Of a stretch of 64,000 nucleotides of DNA, positions 9,347-18,548 are shown piece by piece. Where the stretch lies: positions 62,001-126,000 of the forward strand of contig NZ_JAATOO010000013.1 in NCBI RefSeq assembly GCF_011806575.1. Direction: 5' to 3'. This stretch comes from Vibrio hepatarius. Lineage in GTDB: Bacteria; Pseudomonadota; Gammaproteobacteria; Enterobacterales; Vibrionaceae. Numbering within the stretch: position 1 is the first letter of the stretch; every line of letters begins with the position of its first letter. Made by a program: the position numbers and the translations under genes. Under the pieces are notes generated by a model that was given only the letters and a program-made list of their open reading frames with translations, had not been told where the DNA came from and searched no databases.

Positions 9347-9853
9347 TCACCAGACTGACGGATAGAACCCTATGGGTAAAACAACGTTCAACCACTCCTG
9401 AAAAATTACATAAAGTGCCGCGGTGATGACGACAGATCCCAACAGGCACTTTGCGTTTGTTCCAGCATGTAACGCCTTAAACAGGAGAAATAGGTAGAAA
9501 GGCGTGAGCAATAAGTAGCCGACAGAAGTCAGCAAATATTGATAGGCGACGGTTAACCCCACGACAGAGAACACCGTCACCAGTTTGCTTCGCGCGGAGG
9601 GGAGCGTGTCTGGCAATGAGACTTCTGCCTCTTTGTTTGCCCGAAGAAACCATGTGTCGATCACATCCAGACACAGAAACAATGCCATTAATATTACAAC
9701 GTAATAGGGATACATTCCGGCGTTAGCCAGCGGTCCACCGCTGGCTGCGCCTTGCTCGGCAAGATTCGTCTCAATTTGCTGAATAACAAGCACAATCACG
9801 AACAGGAAAATACAGTAAGCGCCAATCGACGTCGTCTTAAACTGCGTGACCAT
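9347..9853 (-). CDS. Tripartite tricarboxylate transporter, small membrane subunit, TctB family
   Basis: About 168 residues with four hydrophobic segments (one near the N-terminus, one near 55, paired segments near 100-135), the length and layout of TctB-family proteins. I place the start at the ATG at 9853 because GGGGAG lies seven bases upstream; an upstream TTG at 9877 would overlap tctC but lacks a good ribosome-binding site. It sits between tctC (ends 9858) and tctA (starts 9337), the usual operon order for this family, and should associate with TctA in the inner membrane. Confidence 0.85.
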   Translation of the reverse strand: MVTQFKTTSIGAYCIFLFVIVLVIQQIETNLAEQGAASGGPLANAGMYPYYVVILMALFLCLDVIDTWFLRANKEAEVSLPDTLPSARSKLVTVFSVVGLTVAYQYLLTSVGYLLLTPFYLFLLFKALHAGTNAKCLLGSVVITAALYVIFQEWLNVVLPIGFYPSVW

Positions 9854-9857
9854 GAGG

Positions 9858-10850
9858 TTACTCCCCAGCTTTTTCAAGCTGATCTTGTTCCCAATAAATG
9901 GCGGTTTGCGCAGTTTTGAGTTGGTCGCTCACTTTCGCTGCGGACTCTTCGTATTTCTCCGGAGGGAGCAACAGTGGCAAAAATCCAAGTTTGGCCAACT
10001 GTTGTTGAAGCTCTGGCTTCTCAATGGCCTTCTTCATTGCCGCACGTAAAATGTCAACAACGTCATCTGGGGTGTCTTTGCGCACAACAAACCAGTTCCA
10101 GCCTACGGCACTAAGGCCACTTAATGCCAAATCAATCCCGTAATCGTCCAGGGTCGGGCCGTTATCAAACATGGCGGCCACTTTTTTATCGTTGTGCAAC
10201 ACCACAAGAGGTTTAAATGCATCGGCATTACTTCGGTACGTGGTCGGATCATTGAAGGTGAAATCTAAAAGCCCGCTGCGCAGGTCTTTGTGCGCGTCCC
10301 CATCTTGGCTGTAGGGAATGTTTCTGGCGTAAATCCCTTGTGAGCGCAACAACTGCGCCATGATCATGTGGGGCAGATTATTGTATGAGCCGGAGGAATA
10401 ACGTAATTTGCCCGGATTCTTTTTGGCATACTCGATAAAGCTCGGTAAATCGTGCCAGCGTGTCTCGTTTTTTCTGACCGCAATAGCAAAAGGAACCTGC
10501 GTGGCGGACCAGAGCGGTTTAAAGTCTTTATAGGTGTAATCACCATTCCCCAGATTAGGTTGAAGAACAAGGTTTGCGACCCAGGCGTCGATAATGGTAT
10601 AGCCATCTGCTGGCTTATTGAGTGCCGTTTCTATGGCTTTCACGCCCGCGCCACCCGGCGTGGAAATGACATTGATGTTCACACCCAGTTCTTTGGCCAT
10701 GGCGTCCGAAATAAGCTGGGTTACCGCGTACGATGTGCCAGGACCCCATGGAAAAAAGTTTTCAATGTTTCTTTTTGGGAAGGTGTTGGCAGCCACGCCA
10801 AACGAAAAACAGACTGCCAGAATGGTTGGGATAAATCGGTCAATCATCAT
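9858..10850 (-). CDS. Tripartite tricarboxylate transporter substrate-binding protein, TctC/Bug family
   Basis: A 330-residue periplasmic solute receptor with an N-terminal signal peptide (hydrophobic core TILAVCFSFGVAA). The Bug-family layout is clear: an FFPWGPGTSYAVTQLISDAM opening, VISTPGGAGVKAIE near residue 60, GKLRYSSGSYNNLPHM near 155, and a C-terminal ATM-like helix. Binding proteins of this family capture small organic acids in a flytrap cleft. The first codons overlap the end of lysR by 11 bases, so regulator and receptor are co-transcribed. Substrate unknown; probably the acidic sulfated product desulfated by the sulfatase. Confidence 0.9.
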   Translation of the reverse strand: MMIDRFIPTILAVCFSFGVAANTFPKRNIENFFPWGPGTSYAVTQLISDAMAKELGVNINVISTPGGAGVKAIETALNKPADGYTIIDAWVANLVLQPNLGNGDYTYKDFKPLWSATQVPFAIAVRKNETRWHDLPSFIEYAKKNPGKLRYSSGSYNNLPHMIMAQLLRSQGIYARNIPYSQDGDAHKDLRSGLLDFTFNDPTTYRSNADAFKPLVVLHNDKKVAAMFDNGPTLDDYGIDLALSGLSAVGWNWFVVRKDTPDDVVDILRAAMKKAIEKPELQQQLAKLGFLPLLLPPEKYEESAAKVSDQLKTAQTAIYWEQDQLEKAGE

Positions 10851-11757
10851 TTTTTGATACCCTCTTTTTGTCCACTTGTTCGCTCAAACATTCAATAAAA
10901 ATTCGCTGAGCGTCGGTGGGTGTGGTGTCTTTTCTTATCCATGCACCACTTGTAAATTGCCAGTGCAGTCCGTTGCATTTAAGTGGCTTTAATCCATTTA
11001 ATAACGCTTTGTTTTGCAGCCTGTCAGGTAAGACAAGAATGTGTTCTGACTCACTGACCACCGCAGGAATGCTCTCCCAGTAAGCACTGCGAAAAGCAAT
11101 ATTGGCAGGAGGTAACTGATGTTCATGGAAAAAGTGATTGATAACCTGTGCAACATCGTTGGACTGAGTGAGGATCACCCACGGATAAGGCTGTAGCATT
11201 TCGATGCTGACGGATTTCTCTGACTGCAAAGGGTGCGTTGAGGCCGTGACTAACGACACCGAACTTTCCCACAAAGCAATGAAATCAAATTCTCCGAATG
11301 AACGGGCAGGTAAGGTATCACTGGCGACAACCACATCCAGCTCGGATACAGAAAGTTGTTGTAACATCTCTTCCTGAGAGCCGGCGTGAAGCTCGAATGA
11401 AACTTCAGGCATTGCGCGATAAAGTGCGAGTACGGCCTCTGGCAACATTTCCGCTGCCCATACTGGCCCCGCACCAACACGTAGCCGAGTGCCTCGGCCT
11501 GCCGTTGCCGCTTTTAGCTCTTCTTCCAACAAGAAATGCTCATGCTCAATGCGCTTCGCTCGGTTCACGAGAATTTGCCCGAAATCCGTGATTTTTACGC
11601 CTTTTGATGTTCGTTCCAAAATTGGAACGCCATAACTCTCTTCAAGTCTCTGCATATTCCTTGTCAAAGCAGGCTGGCTGATGCCCAGCTGAAGGCTGGC
11701 ATGTTTGAGCGAACGACTTTTCGAGACGACGATAAGCTGAAGCAATAACCTATTCAT
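10840..11757 (-). CDS. LysR-family transcriptional regulator of the TTT-sulfatase operon
   Basis: A 305-residue LTTR: N-terminal winged HTH (residues about 1-60, SRSLKHASLQLGISQPALTR), then a co-inducer-binding domain beginning near residue 90 (RLRVGAGPVWAAEMLPEA). AAGGAGATAG immediately before ATG 11757 fixes the start. It is the first gene of the minus-strand operon lysR-tctC-tctB-tctA-sulfatase, an arrangement in which the regulator also controls itself. The divergent intergenic region towards the maturase gene is the likely operator. The inducer is probably the transported acid. Confidence 0.88.
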   Translation of the reverse strand: MNRLLLQLIVVSKSRSLKHASLQLGISQPALTRNMQRLEESYGVPILERTSKGVKITDFGQILVNRAKRIEHEHFLLEEELKAATAGRGTRLRVGAGPVWAAEMLPEAVLALYRAMPEVSFELHAGSQEEMLQQLSVSELDVVVASDTLPARSFGEFDFIALWESSVSLVTASTHPLQSEKSVSIEMLQPYPWVILTQSNDVAQVINHFFHEHQLPPANIAFRSAYWESIPAVVSESEHILVLPDRLQNKALLNGLKPLKCNGLHWQFTSGAWIRKDTTPTDAQRIFIECLSEQVDKKRVSKNDD

Positions 11758-11870
11758 TAACTATCTCCTTGATGAATTAACTTAAAGGTATATCATTAAA
11801 ATCGGTTAATCTGTGACCAGTTGTTGATTTTTGGCCATATCCTTCACAACAGAGAATGGAGGTGCCTGCA
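11758..11870. promoter_or_regulatory. Divergent regulatory region lysR / sulfatase maturase
   Basis: This is the only non-coding stretch between the divergent lysR-led operon and the maturase gene, so promoters for both units must lie here. It is AT-rich (ATCATTAAAATCGGTTAATC near 11791-11810). I could not assign -35/-10 boxes or a clear LysR T-N11-A site with confidence. Confidence 0.4.
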
Positions 11871-13115
11871 ATGGATCGAGGCAAAAAAAATCACGCCAAT
11901 CGCCCCCTCAATGTGATGGCGAAGCCGTGTGGTGCAACGTGCAACATTCAGTGTGAGTACTGCTTTTATCTGGAAAAACAGTGTCTGTATAAAGACACAA
12001 ATCAGCACGTGATGTCTGAAAGCACATTGGAACGCTTTATTGCTCAGAACATAGAGGCCAATGACGACGATGACGTGAGTTTTGTCTGGCAGGGAGGAGA
12101 GCCAACGTTAATCGGGCTCGATTTTTATCGCCGCGTCGTTCAAATTCAAAATAAATATAAGGGCAAGAAAACCACTACTAATTTTTTACAGTCGAATGGT
12201 ATTGCGCTTAATGATTCTTGGTGCCGTTTCTTAAAAGAAAATCGCTTTATTGTGGGTATTTCTATCGATGGGCCAAAGCACCTTCATGATTTATATCGAC
12301 GAACAAAAACAAACACCGGTACGTTCGATAAGGTAATGACGAGTATTCGTCGATTAAAAAAATACAAAATTAAATTTAATACGCTGACGGTGATTAATAA
12401 TGACAATGTTAACTTCCCGTTGGAAATCTATGATTTTTTAAAATCAATCGGTTCGAGTTATCTCCAGTTTATTCCACTCGTTGAACGCAAATCAGAAATA
12501 CCAACCCAAGAGGGGCTATATTTTGTCGACCCTGACCATCACCAAGCAAAAGTCACTCATTGGTCTGTGCCCCCAACTAAATACGGCCAGTTTCTTACTC
12601 GCATCTTTGATGAGTGGGTAATGAAGGATGTTGGTAACGTGTATGTGCAAATGTTTGAAGTGACTTTCGCGGCATGGCGAGGTTTAGGGAATGCTTTGTG
12701 CGTGTTCTCGGACAGTTGCCAGGGTTATGTGGCGATGGAAGCGAATGGTGATGTCTACGCCTGCGACCATTTTGTCTACCCTCACTATTTACTGGGCAAT
12801 ATTCATCAATCCTCATTACAAGAAATCGCCACCAGTGAACAGGCGGTCTCATTTGGAAAAAACAAATCCGCGCTGAATCACCAATGTCGTAGTTGTAAAT
12901 TTTTACCCATCTGCAACGGGGGGTGCCCTAAACATCGGTTTGCCATTTCAAGTGGTGGTTTTGCCCATCACAATTATTTCTGTGAATCCTATTTTCATTT
13001 TTATCGCCATGTCACTTGGGCAATGAATGTGATGAGCGATATGGTGGAAAATAATATTCCTATTGAATACATAATGGCGCTGTCTCGCCAGAAAGTAATA
13101 GGTGTGAATGAGTGA
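11871..13115 (+). CDS. Anaerobic sulfatase-maturating enzyme (anSME), radical SAM/SPASM protein
   Basis: A 414-residue radical SAM enzyme that converts the active-site Cys (or Ser) of sulfatases into formylglycine. The SAM [4Fe-4S] motif is C24-x3-C28-x2-C31 (CNIQCEYC). The C-terminal SPASM domain binds two further clusters through spaced cysteines: CVFSDSC, ACDHFVYPHYLLGNI, CRSCKFLPICNGGCPKHR and a final FCESY. GGEPTL (about residue 75) is the usual SAM-binding GGEP. I start at the second ATG because GGAGG lies eight bases before it; the first ATG at 11856 overlaps that site. It lies opposite the lysR-sulfatase operon, matching its partner substrate. anSME works without oxygen, so maturation does not depend on aerobic FGE. 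Confidence 0.92.
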   Translation: MDRGKKNHANRPLNVMAKPCGATCNIQCEYCFYLEKQCLYKDTNQHVMSESTLERFIAQNIEANDDDDVSFVWQGGEPTLIGLDFYRRVVQIQNKYKGKKTTTNFLQSNGIALNDSWCRFLKENRFIVGISIDGPKHLHDLYRRTKTNTGTFDKVMTSIRRLKKYKIKFNTLTVINNDNVNFPLEIYDFLKSIGSSYLQFIPLVERKSEIPTQEGLYFVDPDHHQAKVTHWSVPPTKYGQFLTRIFDEWVMKDVGNVYVQMFEVTFAAWRGLGNALCVFSDSCQGYVAMEANGDVYACDHFVYPHYLLGNIHQSSLQEIATSEQAVSFGKNKSALNHQCRSCKFLPICNGGCPKHRFAISSGGFAHHNYFCESYFHFYRHVTWAMNVMSDMVENNIPIEYIMALSRQKVIGVNE

Positions 13116-13210
13116 AAATTTATTTAATAAGGAGGTGAGGATGCCAATATTAAAATTAATTGAGTAGCAAGCAATATTTATATTATGGCCCGAATAAAAA
13201 GGAGTCAGTG

Positions 13211-14842
13211 ATGAACATTAAACGAGAAAATAATACTGAAGAAAGAAAAGTTAAACGTCGGAAAGATTGTTATTTTGTTCTCTTTCTATCGATATTTTGG
13301 GTTATCTATGGCAAGGGAATATCAGCGTCAGAAAAAAACGCTGGAAATGAAATCTATGTCGATTGCTTACAAGACCAGGACGGTGACGGAACGCTCGCTT
13401 CTCCAATCAATAATCTTGAAACACTCAACCGCATGGCATTGAACGCTGGTGATACGGTGCGCTTTAAAAAGGGCACCCGATGCCGAGGCAGCGTTGTCGC
13501 GAGCACCTCTGGTACCGCTGGCGCTGCTATCGTGTATGAAGATTATGGAACCGCGAAAAATCGCCCGCATATTGAAGCCAATGGACAAGAGCAAGCGTTT
13601 TGGGTTCAGGACGCAAGTTGGGTCACCGTTAAAAATCTGGCCCTTTCGGCGCCCGGAGATGGAAAGCAGCCAAGAAGAGGGGTCTGGGTAACCGCAGAGG
13701 ACACGGGTGAGCACAAGGGTATCCAACTGCTTAATTTAGATATTACAAATGTGCGTGGGCAAATGCCGTCGACAGTAGAGGGGGGGCAGCATGGCACGGG
13801 CAAATACGCCAACGCGTCAGGCGGTATTATTGTGGAAGCAAGAGGAGCGTCGGTACCCACCTGGTTCAATGGGTTGGAGATTAAGAACAACCGTATTTCT
13901 GATGTTGACCGACAAGGGATTTATACTTGGTCGAACTGGTGCCAGCGCCCAGAGCTGGTGCCTTTTTGGTATGAGCTGTGTACCGCGCAGTGGCAGCCGT
14001 TTGAAAACACGACCATTAGCGGCAATCAACTGTCTAACATTGGTGGCGATGGCATTGCACCGATGACCACCAAAAGTGGGCGTGTAGAACACAACACGTT
14101 AGCGGGATTTAATCTTCGATCTCAGTCTCCCAATGCTGGTATGTGGTCAGCAAACAGTGACGATGTGGTGTATCAATACAACGTGACTTCTGGAGGAAAA
14201 ACGATAAGAGATGGCATGGCGTATGATGTGGACCATTCAACCAATGGCATTGTTTATCAGTACAATATCTCGTGGAACAATGAGGGGGGCTTTATGCTGA
14301 TTTGCCCTTATGGCGACTTAAAAAAAGGACGAGCGAGCGATTTTGTTGTTCGGTATAACTTGTCTGTGGATGATAGAACTCGGACGTTCCAAGTGTGCGG
14401 AGGCGGCGTGTTCAACGGACAAATTTACAACAATACGTTTTTACTTCCCACTGATGCTTCAAACACGCCAAGAGTTCATACTATCCTAGTGGAACCGGCG
14501 ACGCGAGATAATGTGGTTGAATTGATGTTTTCTAACAATATTTTCATGCAGTTAGAAAAAGGCATCGAACCTGAATGGAAGTATGACGACACCTCCATTC
14601 AGGGAAGCCATAACCTCTACTTTAATGCGCCTCCCATGGAAAGCGACGGTTACTTTTTCACGGAAGCCCCGAAATTGACGCAACCAGGTTTGGCTAATTA
14701 CCAGTGGCAAGATTACGTACCATTGAGAGATTCCGTCACGGTTTCTCAAGGCGTCGAAGTAGACGATAGCGTAGACACCGATGCGTTGAATCAGGCCGTG
14801 AGCTCGCCACCGACTATAGGAGCCTTAGAACCTAGTCAGTAG
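13211..14842 (+). CDS. Exported right-handed parallel beta-helix protein, paralogue of 3370-5067
   Basis: A 543-residue protein that starts at the ATG preceded by AAAAAGGAGTCAGTG. It has a basic N-terminus and one hydrophobic segment (CYFVLFLSIFWVIYGKGISA), so export is likely. The body shows the beta-helix opening (IYVDCLQDQDGDGTL, then AGDTVRFKKGTRC) and the blocks shared with the paralogue: GGDGIAPM, NAGMW, GGKTIRDGM, D-VDH and NNEGG. Shared residues cluster in the central coils where beta-helix lyases keep the active site. It lacks the AT bias of the first copy. It follows the maturase gene by about 95 bases and probably shares its transcript. Function is inferred as glycan cleavage; no catalytic triad could be assigned. 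Confidence 0.75.
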   Translation: MNIKRENNTEERKVKRRKDCYFVLFLSIFWVIYGKGISASEKNAGNEIYVDCLQDQDGDGTLASPINNLETLNRMALNAGDTVRFKKGTRCRGSVVASTSGTAGAAIVYEDYGTAKNRPHIEANGQEQAFWVQDASWVTVKNLALSAPGDGKQPRRGVWVTAEDTGEHKGIQLLNLDITNVRGQMPSTVEGGQHGTGKYANASGGIIVEARGASVPTWFNGLEIKNNRISDVDRQGIYTWSNWCQRPELVPFWYELCTAQWQPFENTTISGNQLSNIGGDGIAPMTTKSGRVEHNTLAGFNLRSQSPNAGMWSANSDDVVYQYNVTSGGKTIRDGMAYDVDHSTNGIVYQYNISWNNEGGFMLICPYGDLKKGRASDFVVRYNLSVDDRTRTFQVCGGGVFNGQIYNNTFLLPTDASNTPRVHTILVEPATRDNVVELMFSNNIFMQLEKGIEPEWKYDDTSIQGSHNLYFNAPPMESDGYFFTEAPKLTQPGLANYQWQDYVPLRDSVTVSQGVEVDDSVDTDALNQAVSSPPTIGALEPSQ

Positions 14843-14935
14843 GTTATTCAACTCTGATTTTTTTGAAGTTTTTGACTTTGAGCTTGGAAGCGGTTCTAGA
14901 ATTCAGTTTCACAAACGACCAATGAGGAAAAGCAT

Positions 14936-15265
14936 ATGAAAATGGGCAAAGAACCGGACTATCGATTTTCGCTTGCCAATGAACGTACATTTTTAGCTTG
15001 GATTCGAACGTCGCTTGCTTTTTTAATTGCCGCGCTTGGTATTGACTTGTTTGAAACTACTCATGTGTTGCCAAGATATATGACTTTTCTAGGATCTGGG
15101 TTTGCGCTTATTGCGATATGTACGGGCGTGTGGGCACTTATTCGTTGGTATTTGAATGAAAGAGCTATGCGATTGGATGCACCATTTTGTTACAGTAGTA
15201 GTTTGTTCGTGTTGGTCTTGTCCCTGGTTATACTCAGTTCCATTGCGGCGTTCTTTATATTATGA
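14936..15265 (+). CDS. yidH: DUF202 inner-membrane protein, YidH-like
   Basis: A 109-residue protein with three hydrophobic segments and the DUF202 N-terminal signature (LANERTFLAWIRTSLAFLIA). GAGGAAAAGCAT precedes the ATG. Its stop overlaps the next DUF202 gene by four bases (ATGA), so the two are coupled. In Escherichia coli the homologous pair yidG-yidH lies beside a sulfatase gene (yidJ) and the maturase-like yidF, so this neighbourhood is conserved. Biochemical function is unknown. Confidence 0.85.
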   Translation: MKMGKEPDYRFSLANERTFLAWIRTSLAFLIAALGIDLFETTHVLPRYMTFLGSGFALIAICTGVWALIRWYLNERAMRLDAPFCYSSSLFVLVLSLVILSSIAAFFIL

Positions 15266-15561
15266 GCAAAGCAATGGAACGAGAGCGGGGGTTACAGAGT
15301 GAGCGTACAACGTTGGCATGGTCACGAAGTGCATTATTGTTTGTTACAAGCGCTGTAATGGTGTTGCGCTTTGGTCTGCCGTCTGTGCTGAATTTAGTTG
15401 CGCTGACATTTGGACTCTGTGTGCTCTTAACTGGTGTACACAATAGACAGAATGAGCTTTTGAAAAGTGGAAAACCACTCGTCAATATGCAGCTAATGAT
15501 CAGGCATGCCTTTCTGTCTTCGTTTGTTTCGCTGGCTGCATTATGGGTTTTTCTTGTATGA
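15262..15561 (+). CDS. yidG: DUF202 inner-membrane protein, YidG-like
   Basis: A 99-residue protein with three hydrophobic segments and a DUF202 motif (LQSERTTLAWSRSALLFVTS). It overlaps the preceding yidH-like gene by four bases. Pairs of such proteins may form a heteromeric membrane complex. Its link with sulfatase genes in enterobacteria suggests an accessory role in sulfated-compound metabolism, but nothing in the sequence shows a catalytic site. Confidence 0.83.
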   Translation: MSKAMERERGLQSERTTLAWSRSALLFVTSAVMVLRFGLPSVLNLVALTFGLCVLLTGVHNRQNELLKSGKPLVNMQLMIRHAFLSSFVSLAALWVFLV

Positions 15562-16037
15562 GGTGTATGAGGTGTATGCGGTTGTTTCTTACTTAATATA
15601 AGACAAAGAAGGTTTTAGCTTTACGACGAATGAGTTTGACGCGATACAAGAGTATAAGATTAACCGAGCCCCATCGATTGTTCAGTACGTTGTTTCCAAT
15701 GCCAATTAAAGGCGCACAACTTGTGACAACCCACCATTGGGGGTAAATACGGTTCCAAATAAATGATTGGTGGTGTTGTATCAAGTACAAATTTTGTACC
15801 TAGTTAGAAAGTCTGTGGTTATGACATCGTGTTGTCCTTTCAAACTAGCTGTTCTTAGATAAACCTGAGCACGTTGCTTAACTACCCTGAGAAATCGCCA
15901 ATATGCTCTACACAACTAATTCCGTCTAGAAGCGTAAGCTTTATCCAACGGTTGACTTATCGATTAAAGGTGATGTTTTTCCATTTTATGACTATGTTTG
16001 AACAAAGGCTGACTGACTAAATGTAAACTTGACACAG
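15562..16037. other. Intergenic region without a supported gene
   Basis: A short tandem repeat (TGAGGTGTA twice) follows the yidG-like stop codon. A 65-codon minus-strand frame at 15593-15790 has no convincing ribosome-binding site or family. The region marks the switch from the catabolic island to the c-di-GMP gene. Confidence 0.4.
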
Positions 16038-18548
16038 TTACACAGAATTATTTAAGTCTCCGCTAACGTTGAGAGATGATGAGTATTTTTTCTCCACTTG
16101 TTCGATAGAAATAGGGCGGTCGATTAAGTAACCTTGCAATACATCGCAACCGTAATCAGTTAGTAGTTCTTTTTGTTTTTTTGTTTCCACGCCTTCTGCG
16201 ACAATACGCACATTGATCGATTTTGCTAGAGCGATAATGGCTTTAATTAAAGAGTCACTTTGTGAAGAAGTCAGCATTTTGTCCACGAACGCTTTATCAA
16301 TTTTTAATTCGTCTAATGACAGGTTACTCAAATAACTTAAAGAAGAATAACCCGTGCCAAAGTCATCTAAGGAAACAGTAAAACCAAGGCGTTTTAATTG
16401 AGCTATTATAGGCGCAACTTTGGGTAAATCATGGATCAAGACATTTTCGGTGATTTCTAAGTTTACTCGATCGCTTTGTAGTCGATATGTTCGTAATGAT
16501 GATTGAAGTTGCTCTATGAATTTTCCGTTAAGTAACTGTAATGGAGATATATTAATTGAAAGAACTACTTTAGATTCTGGACTAGGAAATACCGTACTAA
16601 ACTCTTTACAAGCTTGTTCTAAAACAAACCCTCCAAGTTGATCAATCAAACCGATTTCTTCAGCAAGTGGAATGAACTCGATAGGGGAAACGTGGCCTAA
16701 ATGACGATTGTGCCAGCGGAGCAAGCTTTCGACACCATAGAGCTCTCCTGTTTGAGCGTTGACTTGCGGTTGATAAACGACGGTCAGTTCATTCCTATTC
16801 AGTGCACTTCTTAGTTCACGCTCAAGAACAAACTCATACTTAACTTGTTTTTCAATGGATTCGTCAAAAAATAGAACATCGCCTTTTTGACGTGCTTTGG
16901 TTCTGTAGAGCACAATTTCTGCTTTAGATATCAAAACTTCGGGTTTATCTCCATCCACAGGGTACATAGAAACACCTACGGAACAACTGACGAAAAGAAC
17001 CTTACCATCGATAGTAAATTGTTGAGTAAAAACGTTTTTGATGCAGTCAACTTTACTTTGGGCTTCGGTTATATCCCATAAATTTGGAAAACAAAAAACA
17101 AATTCGTCTCCTCCAAAACGTGCAACGTATTCGTCTGGATTCAAGAACGATTCAAATTGCTCACCGAGCATATGAAGCAATTTGTCTCCTACAGAGTGGC
17201 CATATAGATCATTCACCTTTTTAAAGTCATCAAGGTCGACAAACATGATTGCCAGCATGCGGTTGTTGGCTGTTGATTTTTCAATAAGGCTTGAAATTTT
17301 TTTGAGTAGCTGAGAGCGATTAGGTAGACCGGTTAATATATCGTGATTGGCTAAATACGCTAATTCGTCTCTATTGGATTTTAACTTATTGAAATCAAGG
17401 TTGATTCTCTTTTCAAAACGCAAAAATCTCTTGGCTATCAAACGGCTTAAAACGATTGAAGATAAGGCGACGACAATTGTAGTGATGACCCCCATCACCA
17501 ACATATTCTTCAATGTACTATTCTGTTCGATGCGCGCTTGTTGAACTTTATCAGCTATGTATCGATTGGTTATCTCATCGTACATACCAGCCCCGATCAC
17601 CCAGCCCCAGCTAGAATCTTTTACAACATAACTTGTCTTGTCATAGTTCGATAAACCTTTTGGCCCAAGTGGTGCTACGTAATTTATGAACTGTTTGTTA
17701 GCCGCTATTGTCCTTTCTCCAAAATTGAAACCGTTAGGGTCCTCCATTTGGAAAGCATTGCGCCCGATAAGATCTTGGTTAATGTGAGCTAGAATTGTTC
17801 CGAACTCATCTATTACAAAGACATATCCAAAATCACGAAATCGGACATTTTGTAACCAGTTTAGTGTGTCCGTTTTGATATCATTCTCAACGTTCTGGAC
17901 GGAGTCGCTAGCGATGATGACCCAATTATAAGGCTCGAAGAGTTTGCCAAAGCTAATCTTTCTTCGTCGGTTATTGTCGTCCTCAGGCGCGATTGGCCTC
18001 CAGTCGTAAAACGTCTCCCCGTTTGTCTTAACCTGTTCGATAATTGACCGAACAATATAATTGCTATCGGCTTCTTCAAGCTGCCAAGATGGAGAACTTT
18101 CAATTTGGGAGCCGATAGGTTGCATAATATTCAAACCATCGGTTTGATAGATACCGATATGGCCCCTTCTATGATGGAATCTAAAATCTCGAAGTGCATC
18201 CGTAATGATTTTCTTTACTTGGGGTTGTGGTAGATGTGTATTTGCTTTAAAAAGACGTGCTGCTAGTTTGTACGCTTCGTGAACATAAGTTTCGACATTA
18301 TTTTTCAGTTGTTTTTCCGTTTGAGATCTAGCGTATGTAATATGTTGAGTGACATACTCGACTCGGCTAATCAGGGTATTACGTCCATGTTGTTGATATT
18401 CATCAAGCTGCAATTTTAATGTATTCTCTGAGCTAATAATCACTCCTCTTGTGATGATCACTATCATTATAAGCATAAAAGTCGCAACTATTGTGGCGGG
18501 AGCATAAGTAATCAGTTTGAGGAGCTTTTTGTCGGTAATTGTGTTCAT
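16038..18548 (-). CDS. Cache-domain GGDEF-EAL bifunctional c-di-GMP enzyme
   Basis: An 836-residue membrane protein. One TM segment near residues 12-35 precedes a periplasmic Cache sensor (about 40-340; FDWRP-like and SSWGWVIGAGMYDE segments) and a second TM near 345-370. The GGDEF domain (about 395-555) has an intact ARFGGDEF active loop and DILTGLPNR start, but no RxxD inhibitory site just upstream. The EAL domain (about 570-825) reads ESLLRW instead of EALLRW, while LDDFGTGYSS, the ENVL glutamate, KIDKAFV and VAEGVET are present, so phosphodiesterase activity is plausible. It likely senses a small periplasmic ligand. Not obviously part of either flanking block. Confidence 0.9.
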   Translation of the reverse strand: MNTITDKKLLKLITYAPATIVATFMLIMIVIITRGVIISSENTLKLQLDEYQQHGRNTLISRVEYVTQHITYARSQTEKQLKNNVETYVHEAYKLAARLFKANTHLPQPQVKKIITDALRDFRFHHRRGHIGIYQTDGLNIMQPIGSQIESSPSWQLEEADSNYIVRSIIEQVKTNGETFYDWRPIAPEDDNNRRRKISFGKLFEPYNWVIIASDSVQNVENDIKTDTLNWLQNVRFRDFGYVFVIDEFGTILAHINQDLIGRNAFQMEDPNGFNFGERTIAANKQFINYVAPLGPKGLSNYDKTSYVVKDSSWGWVIGAGMYDEITNRYIADKVQQARIEQNSTLKNMLVMGVITTIVVALSSIVLSRLIAKRFLRFEKRINLDFNKLKSNRDELAYLANHDILTGLPNRSQLLKKISSLIEKSTANNRMLAIMFVDLDDFKKVNDLYGHSVGDKLLHMLGEQFESFLNPDEYVARFGGDEFVFCFPNLWDITEAQSKVDCIKNVFTQQFTIDGKVLFVSCSVGVSMYPVDGDKPEVLISKAEIVLYRTKARQKGDVLFFDESIEKQVKYEFVLERELRSALNRNELTVVYQPQVNAQTGELYGVESLLRWHNRHLGHVSPIEFIPLAEEIGLIDQLGGFVLEQACKEFSTVFPSPESKVVLSINISPLQLLNGKFIEQLQSSLRTYRLQSDRVNLEITENVLIHDLPKVAPIIAQLKRLGFTVSLDDFGTGYSSLSYLSNLSLDELKIDKAFVDKMLTSSQSDSLIKAIIALAKSINVRIVAEGVETKKQKELLTDYGCDVLQGYLIDRPISIEQVEKKYSSSLNVSGDLNNSV

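Noticed and set aside
9477-9674. Short minus-strand frames inside the TTT transporter genes
   Set aside because: They are out-of-frame shadows of tctB and tctA, which have clear family motifs.
15593-15790. 65-codon minus-strand frame after the DUF202 genes
   Set aside because: Trp-rich but without a start signal or known relatives; could be a fragment, not supported as a gene.
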